Positions 35,859-43,640 of a stretch of DNA of 64,000 bases are shown in pieces. Numbering within the stretch: position 1 is the first letter of the stretch; every line of letters begins with the position of its first letter. This DNA comes from Pseudomonas izuensis (GTDB taxonomy: Bacteria; Pseudomonadota; Gammaproteobacteria; Pseudomonadales; Pseudomonadaceae), in the NCBI RefSeq assembly GCF_009861505.1, contig NZ_WTFT01000037.1, forward strand, positions 62,001 to 126,000. The letters run 5' to 3'. The notes under the pieces are model-generated. The model saw nothing but the letters and a program-made list of their open reading frames with translations, did no database searches and had not been told where the DNA came from. The position numbers and the translations under genes were made by a program.

Positions 35859-37049
35859 ATGACCCGCAAAATTCCCGAACCGGACCTGACCTACCTGCAA
35901 AAAGTCCTGCTGGAAATGCTCGCCATTCCCAGCCCCACCGGGTTCACCGATACCATCGTGCGCTATGTCGCCGAACGCCTTGAAGAGTTGGACATTGCGT
36001 TCGAGATGACTCGGCGCGGCACGATCCGCGCCACCCTCAAGGGCAAGAAAAACAGCCCCGACCGCGCCGTGTCGGCACACCTGGATACCATCGGCGCGGC
36101 TGTGCGTGCGATCAAGGACAACGGCCGCCTGACCCTCGCACCGGTCGGCTGCTGGTCCAGCCGTTTTGCCGAGGGCAGCCGGGTGAGCCTGTTCACCGAC
36201 AATGGCGTGATCCGTGGCAGCGTGTTGCCGCTGATGGCGTCCGGGCACGCGTTCAACACTGCCGTGGATGAAATGCCGATCAGTTGGGACCACGTCGAAT
36301 TGCGCCTGGACGCTTACTGCGCGACGCGAGCCGATTGCGATTCCCTGGGAATCAGCGTCGGTGACTTCGTGGCCTTCGATCCCTTGCCGGAGTTCACCGA
36401 AAGCGGCCACATCAGCGCCCGTCACCTCGACGACAAGGCCGGTGTCGCGGCGCTGCTGGCGGCGCTGAAAGCCATCGTCGACAGCGGTGAAGAACTGCTG
36501 ATCGACTGTCACCCGCTGTTCACCATCACCGAGGAAACTGGCAGCGGCGCTGCCGCGGCGTTGCCATGGGATGTCAGCGAATTCGTCGGCATCGACATCG
36601 CACCCGTCGCACCCGGCCAGCACTCCAGCGAACACGCCGTGAGTATCGCAATGCAGGACTCCGGTGGCCCCTATGACTATCACCTGTCACGACACTTGCT
36701 GCGCCTGGCCAGCGACAACGAGTTGCCGGTACGCCGCGACCTGTTTCGCTACTACTTCAGCGACGCCCATTCGGCGGTGACGGCCGGTCACGATATCCGT
36801 ACCGCCCTGCTCGCCTTCGGCTGCGACGCCACTCACGGCTACGAACGCACCCATATCGACAGCCTCGCCGCCCTCAGCCGCCTGCTCAGCGCCTACATCC
36901 TCAGCCCGCCGGTGTTCGCCAGCGATGCGCAACCGGCCAAGGGTTCGCTGGACCGGTTCAGTCATCAGCTCGAACATGACACGCAGATGGAGAGCGATAC
37001 ACGGGTGCCTTCGGTGGACAGCCTGGTGGGGCAGCGATCGGATACCTGA
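35859..37049 (+). CDS. M42-family metallopeptidase of the NAGGN system
   Basis: 396 aa with an AGGAG site. Metal-peptidase motifs: AVSAHLDTIG, HLDDKAGVAALL, TITEETGSGAA and FVGIDIAPVAPGQ, ending with a conserved GYERTHIDSLAAL histidine region. M42 enzymes are dinuclear aminopeptidases. This clade always accompanies the two NAGGN synthesis genes, so a role in osmolyte turnover or precursor supply is likely but unproven. A REPIN separates it from ngg. Confidence 0.88.
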   Translation: MTRKIPEPDLTYLQKVLLEMLAIPSPTGFTDTIVRYVAERLEELDIAFEMTRRGTIRATLKGKKNSPDRAVSAHLDTIGAAVRAIKDNGRLTLAPVGCWSSRFAEGSRVSLFTDNGVIRGSVLPLMASGHAFNTAVDEMPISWDHVELRLDAYCATRADCDSLGISVGDFVAFDPLPEFTESGHISARHLDDKAGVAALLAALKAIVDSGEELLIDCHPLFTITEETGSGAAAALPWDVSEFVGIDIAPVAPGQHSSEHAVSIAMQDSGGPYDYHLSRHLLRLASDNELPVRRDLFRYYFSDAHSAVTAGHDIRTALLAFGCDATHGYERTHIDSLAALSRLLSAYILSPPVFASDAQPAKGSLDRFSHQLEHDTQMESDTRVPSVDSLVGQRSDT

Positions 37050-37078
37050 CCAAAAATCTGTAATGGATGATCTGACGC

Positions 37079-37144
37079 CTTCGCGAGCAGGCTCGCTCCC
37101 ACAGGAGCACGCGGTTCACTGTGGGAGCGAGCCTGCTCGCGAAG
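37079..37144. repeat. REPIN 10 (head-inside type)
   Basis: CTTCGCGAGCAGGCTCGCTC...CCACAG and its exact inverse, between the peptidase gene and yheU. Confidence 0.92.
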
Positions 37145-37231
37145 GGGCCGGATCAAACGACACAAAGCCTGGAGGCTAGCGGCGTCCTCCCATTCGCCGT
37201 AGCATCGCGCCATTGCTTACCCGAGGTGCCT

Positions 37232-37459
37232 ATGCTGATTCCCCACGAACAACTTGAAGTCGACACCCTGACCCGCCTGATCGAAGATTTCGTCACGCGC
37301 GACGGCACCGACAACGGCGATGACACACCGTTGGAAACCCGTGTCCTGCGTGTGCGCCAGGCTTTGACCAAGGGCCAGGCATTGATCGTCTTCGACCCGG
37401 AAAGCGAGCAATGCCAGTTGATGCTCAAGCACGATGTGCCCAAGCATCTATTCGACTGA
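37232..37459 (+). CDS. YheU-family small protein
   Basis: 75 aa. MLIPHEQLEVDTLTRLIEDF opens as in the UPF0270/YheU family; the next conserved part is TRVLRVRQALTKGQALIVFD. The start ATG at 37232 removes a 37-codon extension that would read through repeat DNA. Function is unknown. Its last 12 nt overlap the end of the convergent csrA paralogue. Confidence 0.88.
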   Translation: MLIPHEQLEVDTLTRLIEDFVTRDGTDNGDDTPLETRVLRVRQALTKGQALIVFDPESEQCQLMLKHDVPKHLFD

Positions 37460-37639
37460 TTTTTTCTTTCGGGGCTCCTTACGCTGGATCCGCTCGTGGA
37501 TCTCGGCCCGGTGCACATTGACGCTGCGCGGCGCCTCGACGCCGAAACGCACGGTGTTCCCGTTGACGGCCACGACGCGTATGGAAATGGTGTCACCGAT
37601 GGAAATCAATTCGCCTACAACACGACTGAGTACAAGCAT
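37448..37639 (-). CDS. csrA: CsrA/Rsm-family RNA-binding regulator (divergent paralogue)
   Basis: 63 aa. It is a small dimeric protein that binds GGA motifs in mRNA leaders. RNA-contact residues near both ends are present: MLVLSR at the N-terminus and the arginine of VNVHRAEIHERI. The middle differs clearly from RsmA/RsmE, and the tail is unusually basic (RIQRKEPRKKKSVE). It resembles RsmI-type paralogues of fluorescent pseudomonads; I cannot settle which. Its own leader has GGA near the start (GAAGGACGAAGG), compatible with autoregulation. Its 3' end overlaps yheU tail to tail. Confidence 0.88.
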   Translation of the reverse strand: MLVLSRVVGELISIGDTISIRVVAVNGNTVRFGVEAPRSVNVHRAEIHERIQRKEPRKKKSVE

Positions 37640-37792
37640 GGCCTTCGTCCTTCAGGGTTACCGGACCTTGAAGATGCCCGGCGCAGGACTGGCCTACAAG
37701 GCAGCGGCAGTAATCCAGACCGAACTGACAGCCGCCGGCCAACTCCCCTGACGGAAACGTCTGACAGGTCGTTGGGTTGAAGGCGTGATACG

Positions 37793-38125
37793 TCAGGAGG
37801 CGGAAAAGCGCGGGCCAAACAGGATGACGCTCGCCCCGATCACGCACAGCGCCACGCCGATCCAGTCCGAGCCCAGCGGGCGAATCCGCTCGACCACCGC
37901 CAACCAGCCAATCGAAGCAATGATGTAGATACCGCCGTAAGCGGCATAGGCGCGACCGGCGTAGGTGGCTTCGATGCGGGTCAACAACAGGGCGAACAGG
38001 GTCAGGCTGAGCAATGCCGGGAGTACCCACCAGAAACTTTTGCCCTGGCGCAGCCACATCCAGAAAGCGAAGCAACCGGCGATTTCAAACAGCGCGGCAA
38101 GAAAAAACCACAGGTAATTGAGCAT
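37793..38125 (-). CDS. YnfA-family membrane protein
   Basis: 110 aa, four membrane helices (LWFFLAALFEIAGCFAFWMW; LPALLSLTLFALLLT; YAAYGGIYIIASIGWLAVV; WIGVALCVIGASVILF). Matches the UPF0060/YnfA small-multidrug-resistance-like family, including EIAGC and RAYAAYGGIYI. A role in small-molecule efflux is proposed for the family but the substrate is unknown here. Confidence 0.9.
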   Translation of the reverse strand: MLNYLWFFLAALFEIAGCFAFWMWLRQGKSFWWVLPALLSLTLFALLLTRIEATYAGRAYAAYGGIYIIASIGWLAVVERIRPLGSDWIGVALCVIGASVILFGPRFSAS

Positions 38126-38139
38126 GTAACTGTCTCGCG

Positions 38140-38163
38140 AGGATGGCCGATGGCGGCCATCCT
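38140..38163. other. Perfect 10-bp hairpin between the SDR gene and ynfA
   Basis: AGGATGGCCG-ATGG-CGGCCATCCT, with no T-run on either side. Located in the 64 bp between two same-strand genes; possibly an mRNA processing or protective structure. Confidence 0.5.
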
Positions 38164-38189
38164 GACGAGGCTGCGGCCTACGGGCAAGT

Positions 38190-39005
38190 TCAGCCTGTGG
38201 TTTGTTTGGCCTTGGCGCGCATTTTGTCGGCCATCAGGGTCATTTCGTTGTACAGCAGTTGCGGGTTCTTCTGCTTGAGCGCCCAGGCCATACGGCCCTG
38301 TTCGTGAGGCAGGATCATGAACTCGCCGGTGGCGACCTGACGGTAGATGTAATCGGCGATGTCGGCTGCACTGATGGGCGAACTTTCCAGCAACTTGCCG
38401 ACCTGGGCCTTCATGGCCGGGGTCGGGCCACGGAATGAATCCAGCAGATTGGTCTGGAAGAATGACGGGCAGACCACATGCACGCCGACTTCCTGGTGCG
38501 CCAGTTCGATCAGCAGGCTTTCGGACAACGCCACCACGCCGGCCTTGGCCACGTTGTAGTTGCTCATGGCCGGGCCTTGCATCAACGCAGCCATCGACGC
38601 GATGTTGATGATCTTGCCTTTGCTCTTTTCCAGGAGCGGCAGGAAGGCCTTGCAACCCTTGACCACCCCCATCAGGTTGATCGCGATCTGCCAGTCCCAG
38701 TCTTCCAGGGACAGTTCATTGAAGAACCCGCCGGAGGCCACGCCCGCATTGTTGACAATCACATCGATGCCACCGAGTTTCACTTCGCAAGCCTGTGCGA
38801 AGGCGGTCAGCTGGCTGTAATCGCGCACGTCACAACGCTGGATAAAACCGTCGCCACCCGCTTCGCGCACCAACCTCAGGGTTTCCTGCAAGCCGGGCTC
38901 GCTGACGTCGGACAAGGCCAGCTGCCAGCCTTCGCGCGCCCAGCGCAGCGCGATTTCGCGACCCAGGCCAGAGCCCGCACCAGTGATCATCATGCGATTT
39001 TGCAT
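38190..39005 (-). CDS. SDR-family oxidoreductase
   Basis: 271 aa from MQNRMMITGAGSGLGRE at 39005; a longer form to 39101 has no support. Cofactor motif TGAGSGLG, NNAG in VIVNNAGVASG, catalytic serine region INIASMAAL and YNVAK as the YxxxK. Classical SDR. The substrate is not evident and no pathway partner is adjacent. Confidence 0.88.
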   Translation of the reverse strand: MQNRMMITGAGSGLGREIALRWAREGWQLALSDVSEPGLQETLRLVREAGGDGFIQRCDVRDYSQLTAFAQACEVKLGGIDVIVNNAGVASGGFFNELSLEDWDWQIAINLMGVVKGCKAFLPLLEKSKGKIINIASMAALMQGPAMSNYNVAKAGVVALSESLLIELAHQEVGVHVVCPSFFQTNLLDSFRGPTPAMKAQVGKLLESSPISAADIADYIYRQVATGEFMILPHEQGRMAWALKQKNPQLLYNEMTLMADKMRAKAKQTTG

Positions 39006-39178
39006 AGCAAACAGCCTTGTTGTTCCGGGGAAGATGCGTCGAGTGTAGCGAAGGACACCGCCCGACCCACGCTCCATCAAATTGCTGAATGGCCCGAGCA
39101 AACCCTGGAAGCGTCGCCCACAACTAACGCCAATGGAAACGAAATAATCCCTTGTTCGAAAAACATTAAAAAAACTTG

Positions 39179-39206
39179 GAATTTTCTTCGATGCGCAGCA
39201 GTCGGA
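39179..39206 (+). promoter_or_regulatory. Possible AlgU (sigma-22)-like promoter of the DUF3309 gene
   Basis: GAATTT (39179-39184), 17 bp, TCGGA (39202-39206), compared with the AlgU consensus GAACTT-N16/17-TCTGA (one mismatch in each box). It lies about 85 bp before the DUF3309 ATG. Tentative. Confidence 0.3.
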
Positions 39207-39291
39207 TTTTTTAAGCAGCTCGAATTAATTGCATTCCCGCTGACCATTAACGACTAGGTCATTCCTGAATTCTTACAGCAAGGAAATAGAC

Positions 39292-39444
39292 ATGGGCACA
39301 ATTCTACTCATCATTCTGATCCTGTTACTGATCGGTGGTCTGCCGGTCTTCCCGCACTCCAGAAGTTGGGGTTATGGCCCGTCCGGTATCATCGGTGTGG
39401 TGTTGGTGGTGATATTGATCCTGTTGTTACTCGGCAAGATATGA
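39292..39444 (+). CDS. DUF3309 small membrane protein
   Basis: 50 aa, AAGGAAATAGAC before the ATG. The sequence has two hydrophobic segments (TILLIILILLLIGGLPVF and IIGVVLVVILILLLLGKI) around an HSRSWGYGPSG centre, the DUF3309 pattern. Members occur singly in many proteobacteria; function is unknown. A strong terminator follows 14 nt after the stop. Confidence 0.85.
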   Translation: MGTILLIILILLLIGGLPVFPHSRSWGYGPSGIIGVVLVVILILLLLGKI

Positions 39445-39457
39445 AGAACTGATCGGC

Positions 39458-39491
39458 AAAAAAAAGAGGCCCTTTATGGGCCTCTTTTTAT
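39458..39491. terminator. Bidirectional terminator
   Basis: GAGGCCC-TTTAT-GGGCCTC flanked by A and T runs on the two sides, between convergent DUF3309 and LTA-synthase-like genes. It serves both strands. Confidence 0.9.
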
Positions 39492-39517
39492 TGCGTTGTC
39501 ACTCTTTTACCGGCTCG

Positions 39518-41617
39518 TTAGTCCGGCTTGCCGTCGACAACACCGGCGGTGTTATCGAGCAGGCTCTTGGTCGCCGTCTGCAGGAACGCTTCCAGCTTGG
39601 TTTTCATCTCGGCGGTACGCGGTGCATCCGGTATCACTTCGGCGTGCGGGTTGGCGCCCAGCTCGTACTGGTACATCTTCGGCGCCATGTCCTTGTCCTT
39701 CGGCAGCACCAGAATCTGGTCAGCCGTCACGATGGCCGTGGTCTGCTCGCTCCCCGATGGCTTGATCACGCCAAAACCGGTATCGCCTTCAGGCAGGTTC
39801 AGCAGGTCGCGGCCCCAGCACTGATGGCGCACTTCCCCGCCGATCCGGCCCATGATGGTCGGCACGATGTCGACTTGAGTACCGACAGTGTGATCCAGCT
39901 TGCCAAACTTCTCCTGGATGCCCGGTGCGATCATCAGCATCGGCACATTGAAACGACCCAGGTCCATTTCGGTGATCTGACGCTCGTTGCCAAAACCGTG
40001 GTCGCCGACAACGACAAACAGGGTTTCCTTGAAGTACGGCTCCTTGCGAGCCTGTTCGAAGAACTGACCCAGCGCCCAGTCGGCGTATCGCATGGCGGTC
40101 AAATGTTCGTTCAGGCTGCCGCGATCGGTCACGCGCTCGACCGGCAATGGCGTCGGCAAGGCGTACGGGGTGTGGTTGGACAGGGTTTGCAGCAAGGCAT
40201 AGAACGGTTTCTTGTCCTTGCCGTCGCGGGCTTTCAGCTCTTCCAGGCCACGGTTGAACATGTCCTGGTCGGACACGCCCCAGGTCGGATCGGAGAACAC
40301 CGGGTTGACGAAGTCGTTACGCCCGATGAAGTTGGTCATGCCCTGGTTGCTGAAGAAACCCGACTGGTTGTCCCAGGCGAAGTCACCGTTGTAGACGTAT
40401 ACGTCGTCGTATTTGCGGGCGCTGAGCAACTGCGGCAGGCCGGACAGTTTGTGGCTGCCTTCCGGGGTCTGCATCAGGTATTCAAAACCCGGCAGGTTCG
40501 GGAAGCACGCCATGGTGGCGAACATGCCCTGATGGGTGTGGGTACCGTTGGAGAAGAAGCGGTCGAACAGCAGGCCTTCCTTCGCCAGCTTATCCATGTA
40601 TGGCGTGATATTACCCGGTGCGCCCAGTGCGCCCACCGAGTGACCGGCCATGCTTTCCATCAGTATCACGACGACGTTCTTGATCGGCAGGGTCTTGTCG
40701 GCCGGTGGCGTGTAGTCGCGACGCACCGCGGCGGTCTCGCTATCCACCAGTTTGTCGTCCTTCATCAGCAGCATGTCACGCACGGTCTGCTGCGCCATCG
40801 GTTGTGGCAACGTGGCTTTCCAGATGTTGTCGCGATCCTGGGACATCCGGTCCTTCGCCGCCGCCGCCAGGGACAGCGTGCCGTTGAGGCCCAGCTGGTT
40901 GGCAAAGTTGGAATCGGTGGTGTAGGCGTCACCCCAACGCATTGGCGGGCCTTGACGCAGGGTGCCACGGGCCGCGACCACGCAGATCAGCAGGCAAACC
41001 GCGAACACCATGATGCGTACATACCAAGGCGCGACCTGGCGTGTGCTGATGCTGCCGCCACTGAAGGGGCCACGGGGACGGGTGGCACGGTCGGCGCCCT
41101 TGAATGCCAGGCTGAGGATCCAGGTGCCTACGGCCCAGGCCAGCAGGTAGCGGACCACAGGGAAACCGTACCAGAGCATGCTCATTACGGTTTTCGGGTC
41201 TTCCTTCACATACTGGAAGACCAGGCCGTTCAGGCGCTGGTGGAATTCACGGTAGAAGTCCATCTCCATCAGGCCCAGGAACAGCGCGATGCTGGAGGCC
41301 ACCGTCAGCCAAAAACGGAAGAACCCGCGCGCCGCCATGGCCCGCGCGCTGAACAGCGCCAGCAGTAATGGAACGCTCAGGTACACCACCAGACGCAGGT
41401 CGAAACGCAGGCCGTTGGCAAACGCTTCGACAAAGGTCGAGGCCGGTGTGTTGAGGATCATTTCGCGGTTGTAGACCAGCAGCGCGAGGCGCAGCGCGGA
41501 AAACATCACCATCATGACCAGCGCGCACAACAACGTGTAGGCCAGATGCGATTTGACGGTCGGTTGCAGCAGGCGACTAGAAGCTCGCTGCTGATTCAGG
41601 GCGTCCGGAATTGCCAT
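39518..41617 (-). CDS. LTA-synthase-family membrane sulfatase / phosphoglycerol transferase
   Basis: 699 aa. Four to five N-terminal membrane helices (to ~residue 210) precede a periplasmic sulfatase-type alkaline phosphatase domain: VVVILMESMAGHSVG (metal aspartate/glutamate region), candidate nucleophile threonine T359 in NGTHTHQG, and FVVVGDHGFGN near the C-terminus. Gram-positive relatives polymerise lipoteichoic acid. In Gram-negatives such enzymes transfer phosphoglycerol or phosphoethanolamine to periplasmic glucans or lipid, so a periplasmic glycan modification is likely here. The exact acceptor is unknown. Confidence 0.85.
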   Translation of the reverse strand: MAIPDALNQQRASSRLLQPTVKSHLAYTLLCALVMMVMFSALRLALLVYNREMILNTPASTFVEAFANGLRFDLRLVVYLSVPLLLALFSARAMAARGFFRFWLTVASSIALFLGLMEMDFYREFHQRLNGLVFQYVKEDPKTVMSMLWYGFPVVRYLLAWAVGTWILSLAFKGADRATRPRGPFSGGSISTRQVAPWYVRIMVFAVCLLICVVAARGTLRQGPPMRWGDAYTTDSNFANQLGLNGTLSLAAAAKDRMSQDRDNIWKATLPQPMAQQTVRDMLLMKDDKLVDSETAAVRRDYTPPADKTLPIKNVVVILMESMAGHSVGALGAPGNITPYMDKLAKEGLLFDRFFSNGTHTHQGMFATMACFPNLPGFEYLMQTPEGSHKLSGLPQLLSARKYDDVYVYNGDFAWDNQSGFFSNQGMTNFIGRNDFVNPVFSDPTWGVSDQDMFNRGLEELKARDGKDKKPFYALLQTLSNHTPYALPTPLPVERVTDRGSLNEHLTAMRYADWALGQFFEQARKEPYFKETLFVVVGDHGFGNERQITEMDLGRFNVPMLMIAPGIQEKFGKLDHTVGTQVDIVPTIMGRIGGEVRHQCWGRDLLNLPEGDTGFGVIKPSGSEQTTAIVTADQILVLPKDKDMAPKMYQYELGANPHAEVIPDAPRTAEMKTKLEAFLQTATKSLLDNTAGVVDGKPD

Positions 41618-42007
41618 GTCGTTTTAGGACCCATTGGAAGTTGAAGTTTCAAAAATTCAGCTGCGCCCTGCCCTCTATTGGCCACTACTTGGCCCCGGGA
41701 CTTGCGCGGTGCGCAAATGGTGCACGATCGATCGCGGCATTGCCATTGATTACTGACAGGTCATGCCGGCGCGCGCGAATTGTCTTGGAGCCTTTGTGAA
41801 AATTTTGTGCAACGCATATCTGGAAACACAATAAAGGCTTTGATGGGGTGTTGGATTACAGGGGGGGCGTGCGGCCACTTCATACCTGTGGGAGCGAGCC
41901 TGCTCGCGAAAAACGCCCGAACAACGCGATCATTCAGACCGCGCGCGTTATCGTTGACGTCCATCGCGAGCAGGCTCGCTCCTACAGAGAGCAAATCGAT
42001 ATCGCGC
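41618..42007. other. LTA-synthase-like gene upstream region (390 bp)
   Basis: No gene seen. It contains a short inverted repeat TTGCGC-GGT-GCGCAA (about 41703-41717) and REPIN 11 (41886-41987). Confidence 0.5.
41886..41987. repeat. REPIN 11 (head-outside type)
   Basis: Inverted GTGGGAGCGAGCCTGCTCGC arms; the right head is CTCCTACA rather than CTCCCACA. Confidence 0.9.
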
Positions 42008-42613
42008 TTATTTCTCAGCGCGAGCCTTGAGGTTTTTCAAGGTATCGAACGGCGCATCGACCACGAATTTATTGGCAACCATCGACGGCACGCTGCCGCC
42101 CGGCTCGGTGTGTACCTGATAAGTCACTTCAACCTGATCGCCCTTGGGAACGAACTTCCAGAAGCCGTCGACCTTGGCAACCCGCACAAAGCCTTTTTCT
42201 TCAGGGAGGTACTTGGGCACACCTTCGAGCTTGCGGGTCAGGCTGCCGTCGGCGCCTTCGATGGTGGTGACATGCAGCACCGAATCGCGCGGGGTGACCG
42301 GCCATGGCGTATTGAATTGGGTGTAGGTCCAGCTCTGATCGCCTTCGTGCTTGAGCAACTTCTGGGTTTTGCACTCGTGAATCCAGGCACAGGCGCCAGA
42401 CACGTCTTCCTGCAATGCGCGCAGTTTGGCCACGGTGGTTTTCATCAGGGTGACACCCTGATAAGCCTTGTAATCGGAACCGGCCACTTCACTCAGGGAC
42501 ACCTTGATGCCGTCTTCGTTTTTTGCGACTTTCCAGTCTTCGGCCTGGGCGAACGAGGTGGCCAATACAGCCGACAACCCACACAGAACAGCCATACGAT
42601 GCAGCGAACCCAT
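42008..42613 (-). CDS. Exported START-domain protein
   Basis: 201 aa from MGSLHRMAVLCGLSAVLATS at 42613, with a signal peptide cleaved about AQA-EDW. The remainder matches the START lipid-binding fold: WKVAKNEDGIKVSLSEVAGS, WTYTQFNTPWPVTPRDSVLH and the C-terminal PSMVANKFVVDAPFDTLKNL. A periplasmic lipid- or hydrophobe-binding protein of unknown ligand. The YkgJ-type gene lies 40 bp upstream on the same strand. Confidence 0.85.
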   Translation of the reverse strand: MGSLHRMAVLCGLSAVLATSFAQAEDWKVAKNEDGIKVSLSEVAGSDYKAYQGVTLMKTTVAKLRALQEDVSGACAWIHECKTQKLLKHEGDQSWTYTQFNTPWPVTPRDSVLHVTTIEGADGSLTRKLEGVPKYLPEEKGFVRVAKVDGFWKFVPKGDQVEVTYQVHTEPGGSVPSMVANKFVVDAPFDTLKNLKARAEK

Positions 42614-42653
42614 AGTCTTATTCCTTATTGTTGAAGTTCCGTTCGTTGACACA

Positions 42654-42908
42654 TCACGCGGCGGTCATCTGCTCCCACCAGCCCAGCAACCGGATCGCTT
42701 CTTCACTACTGCTCCCGCACACCTCGGGATCAGCTTCAAAGGCCGAGCACACCGCCGGACGCTCCGGTTCACCGAAAATATTGCACAGATTATCGGCAGA
42801 CAGTTGCAGGCAACGCTCCCCGGCGGCTTTGCCGTTGGGCATACCGGGAATGGGTGAACTGATGGATGGGGCAATACAACAGGCGCCACAGCCTTCACGG
42901 CATTTCAT
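42654..42908 (-). CDS. YkgJ-family cysteine-cluster protein
   Basis: 84 aa with cysteines in the YkgJ pattern: MKCREGCGACC, then CLQL, LCNIF, RPAVCSAF and VCGSS. The family (UPF0153) is thought to bind iron or zinc, possibly an Fe-S cluster. A GAGGAG site lies upstream of the ATG. Function is unknown. Confidence 0.85.
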   Translation of the reverse strand: MKCREGCGACCIAPSISSPIPGMPNGKAAGERCLQLSADNLCNIFGEPERPAVCSAFEADPEVCGSSSEEAIRLLGWWEQMTAA

Positions 42909-43073
42909 GACGACGAGCTCCTCGCGACGGGCAATGTGTAAACGGACGGGACACAGAGTAACCGCTAAAACAGTTGTTTTAAATTACCGGGCCGCGGGTT
43001 TTTCCACGCAAAGTGGTGTGACCGGGCAGTCTCCGACAAAGCGTCTACCCGGCGGGTTACGAACTGTCTGGAT

Positions 43074-43541
43074 TTACCGCTTGAATTCGAATTCCAACGC
43101 TGCGCCTTCGACTTCACGGCGCTCTTCGTTGCGCATTTGCAACTGCATTTCGTTGCTGATCAAGCGACCGTTGAGCTGGAACTGACTGCTCTTGTCACCG
43201 AACATTTGCGGCAGCACCGTTTCGTGCTTGGGCAATGGTACGGTGCCGACCGGTTTCAACTCATCGACCATGTCCTTGGGCAGGCTCAAATCCAGGTCGG
43301 CCGGAGGGAGTTGGGTTTTCACCACTTCACTGGCCGGTTTCGACTTGGAGACGATCGGTGGGCGTTTTTTTTCCGCAGCCGTTTTCTTTTTAACCGGTGC
43401 AGTTTTCTGGATGGGCGTATTTTTCTTTGAAGGTGTGCTTGCCGCCGGTTTTTCCTGATCGGAAGCGGCCATAACGGATACCGGCTGAGCGCTGACTAAC
43501 AGGCAGATCAACAACCAGGCGGCAGTAAAAATCGGTTTCAT
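43074..43541 (-). CDS. Exported Lys/Pro-rich hypothetical protein
   Basis: 155 aa from MKPIFTAAWLLICLLVSAQP, a signal peptide. A low-complexity basic linker follows (KKNTPIQKTAPVKKKTAAEKKRPP, in parts), then a conserved-looking tail (LPPADLDLSLPKDMVDELKP and EERREVEGAALEFEF). The gene is often labelled 'translation initiation factor 2' in Pseudomonas because of its lysine-rich region, but it has none of the GTPase motifs. Function is unknown; probably periplasmic. Confidence 0.7.
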   Translation of the reverse strand: MKPIFTAAWLLICLLVSAQPVSVMAASDQEKPAASTPSKKNTPIQKTAPVKKKTAAEKKRPPIVSKSKPASEVVKTQLPPADLDLSLPKDMVDELKPVGTVPLPKHETVLPQMFGDKSSQFQLNGRLISNEMQLQMRNEERREVEGAALEFEFKR

Positions 43542-43640
43542 GGATCCAACGGCGCACATCGCGCAAACGACAGAGGGGCCATATGCTCGCTTGTTGCAGA
43601 CGCCATGACAAGCACGGGCAGCAATAACCCGCCCGCCCCG

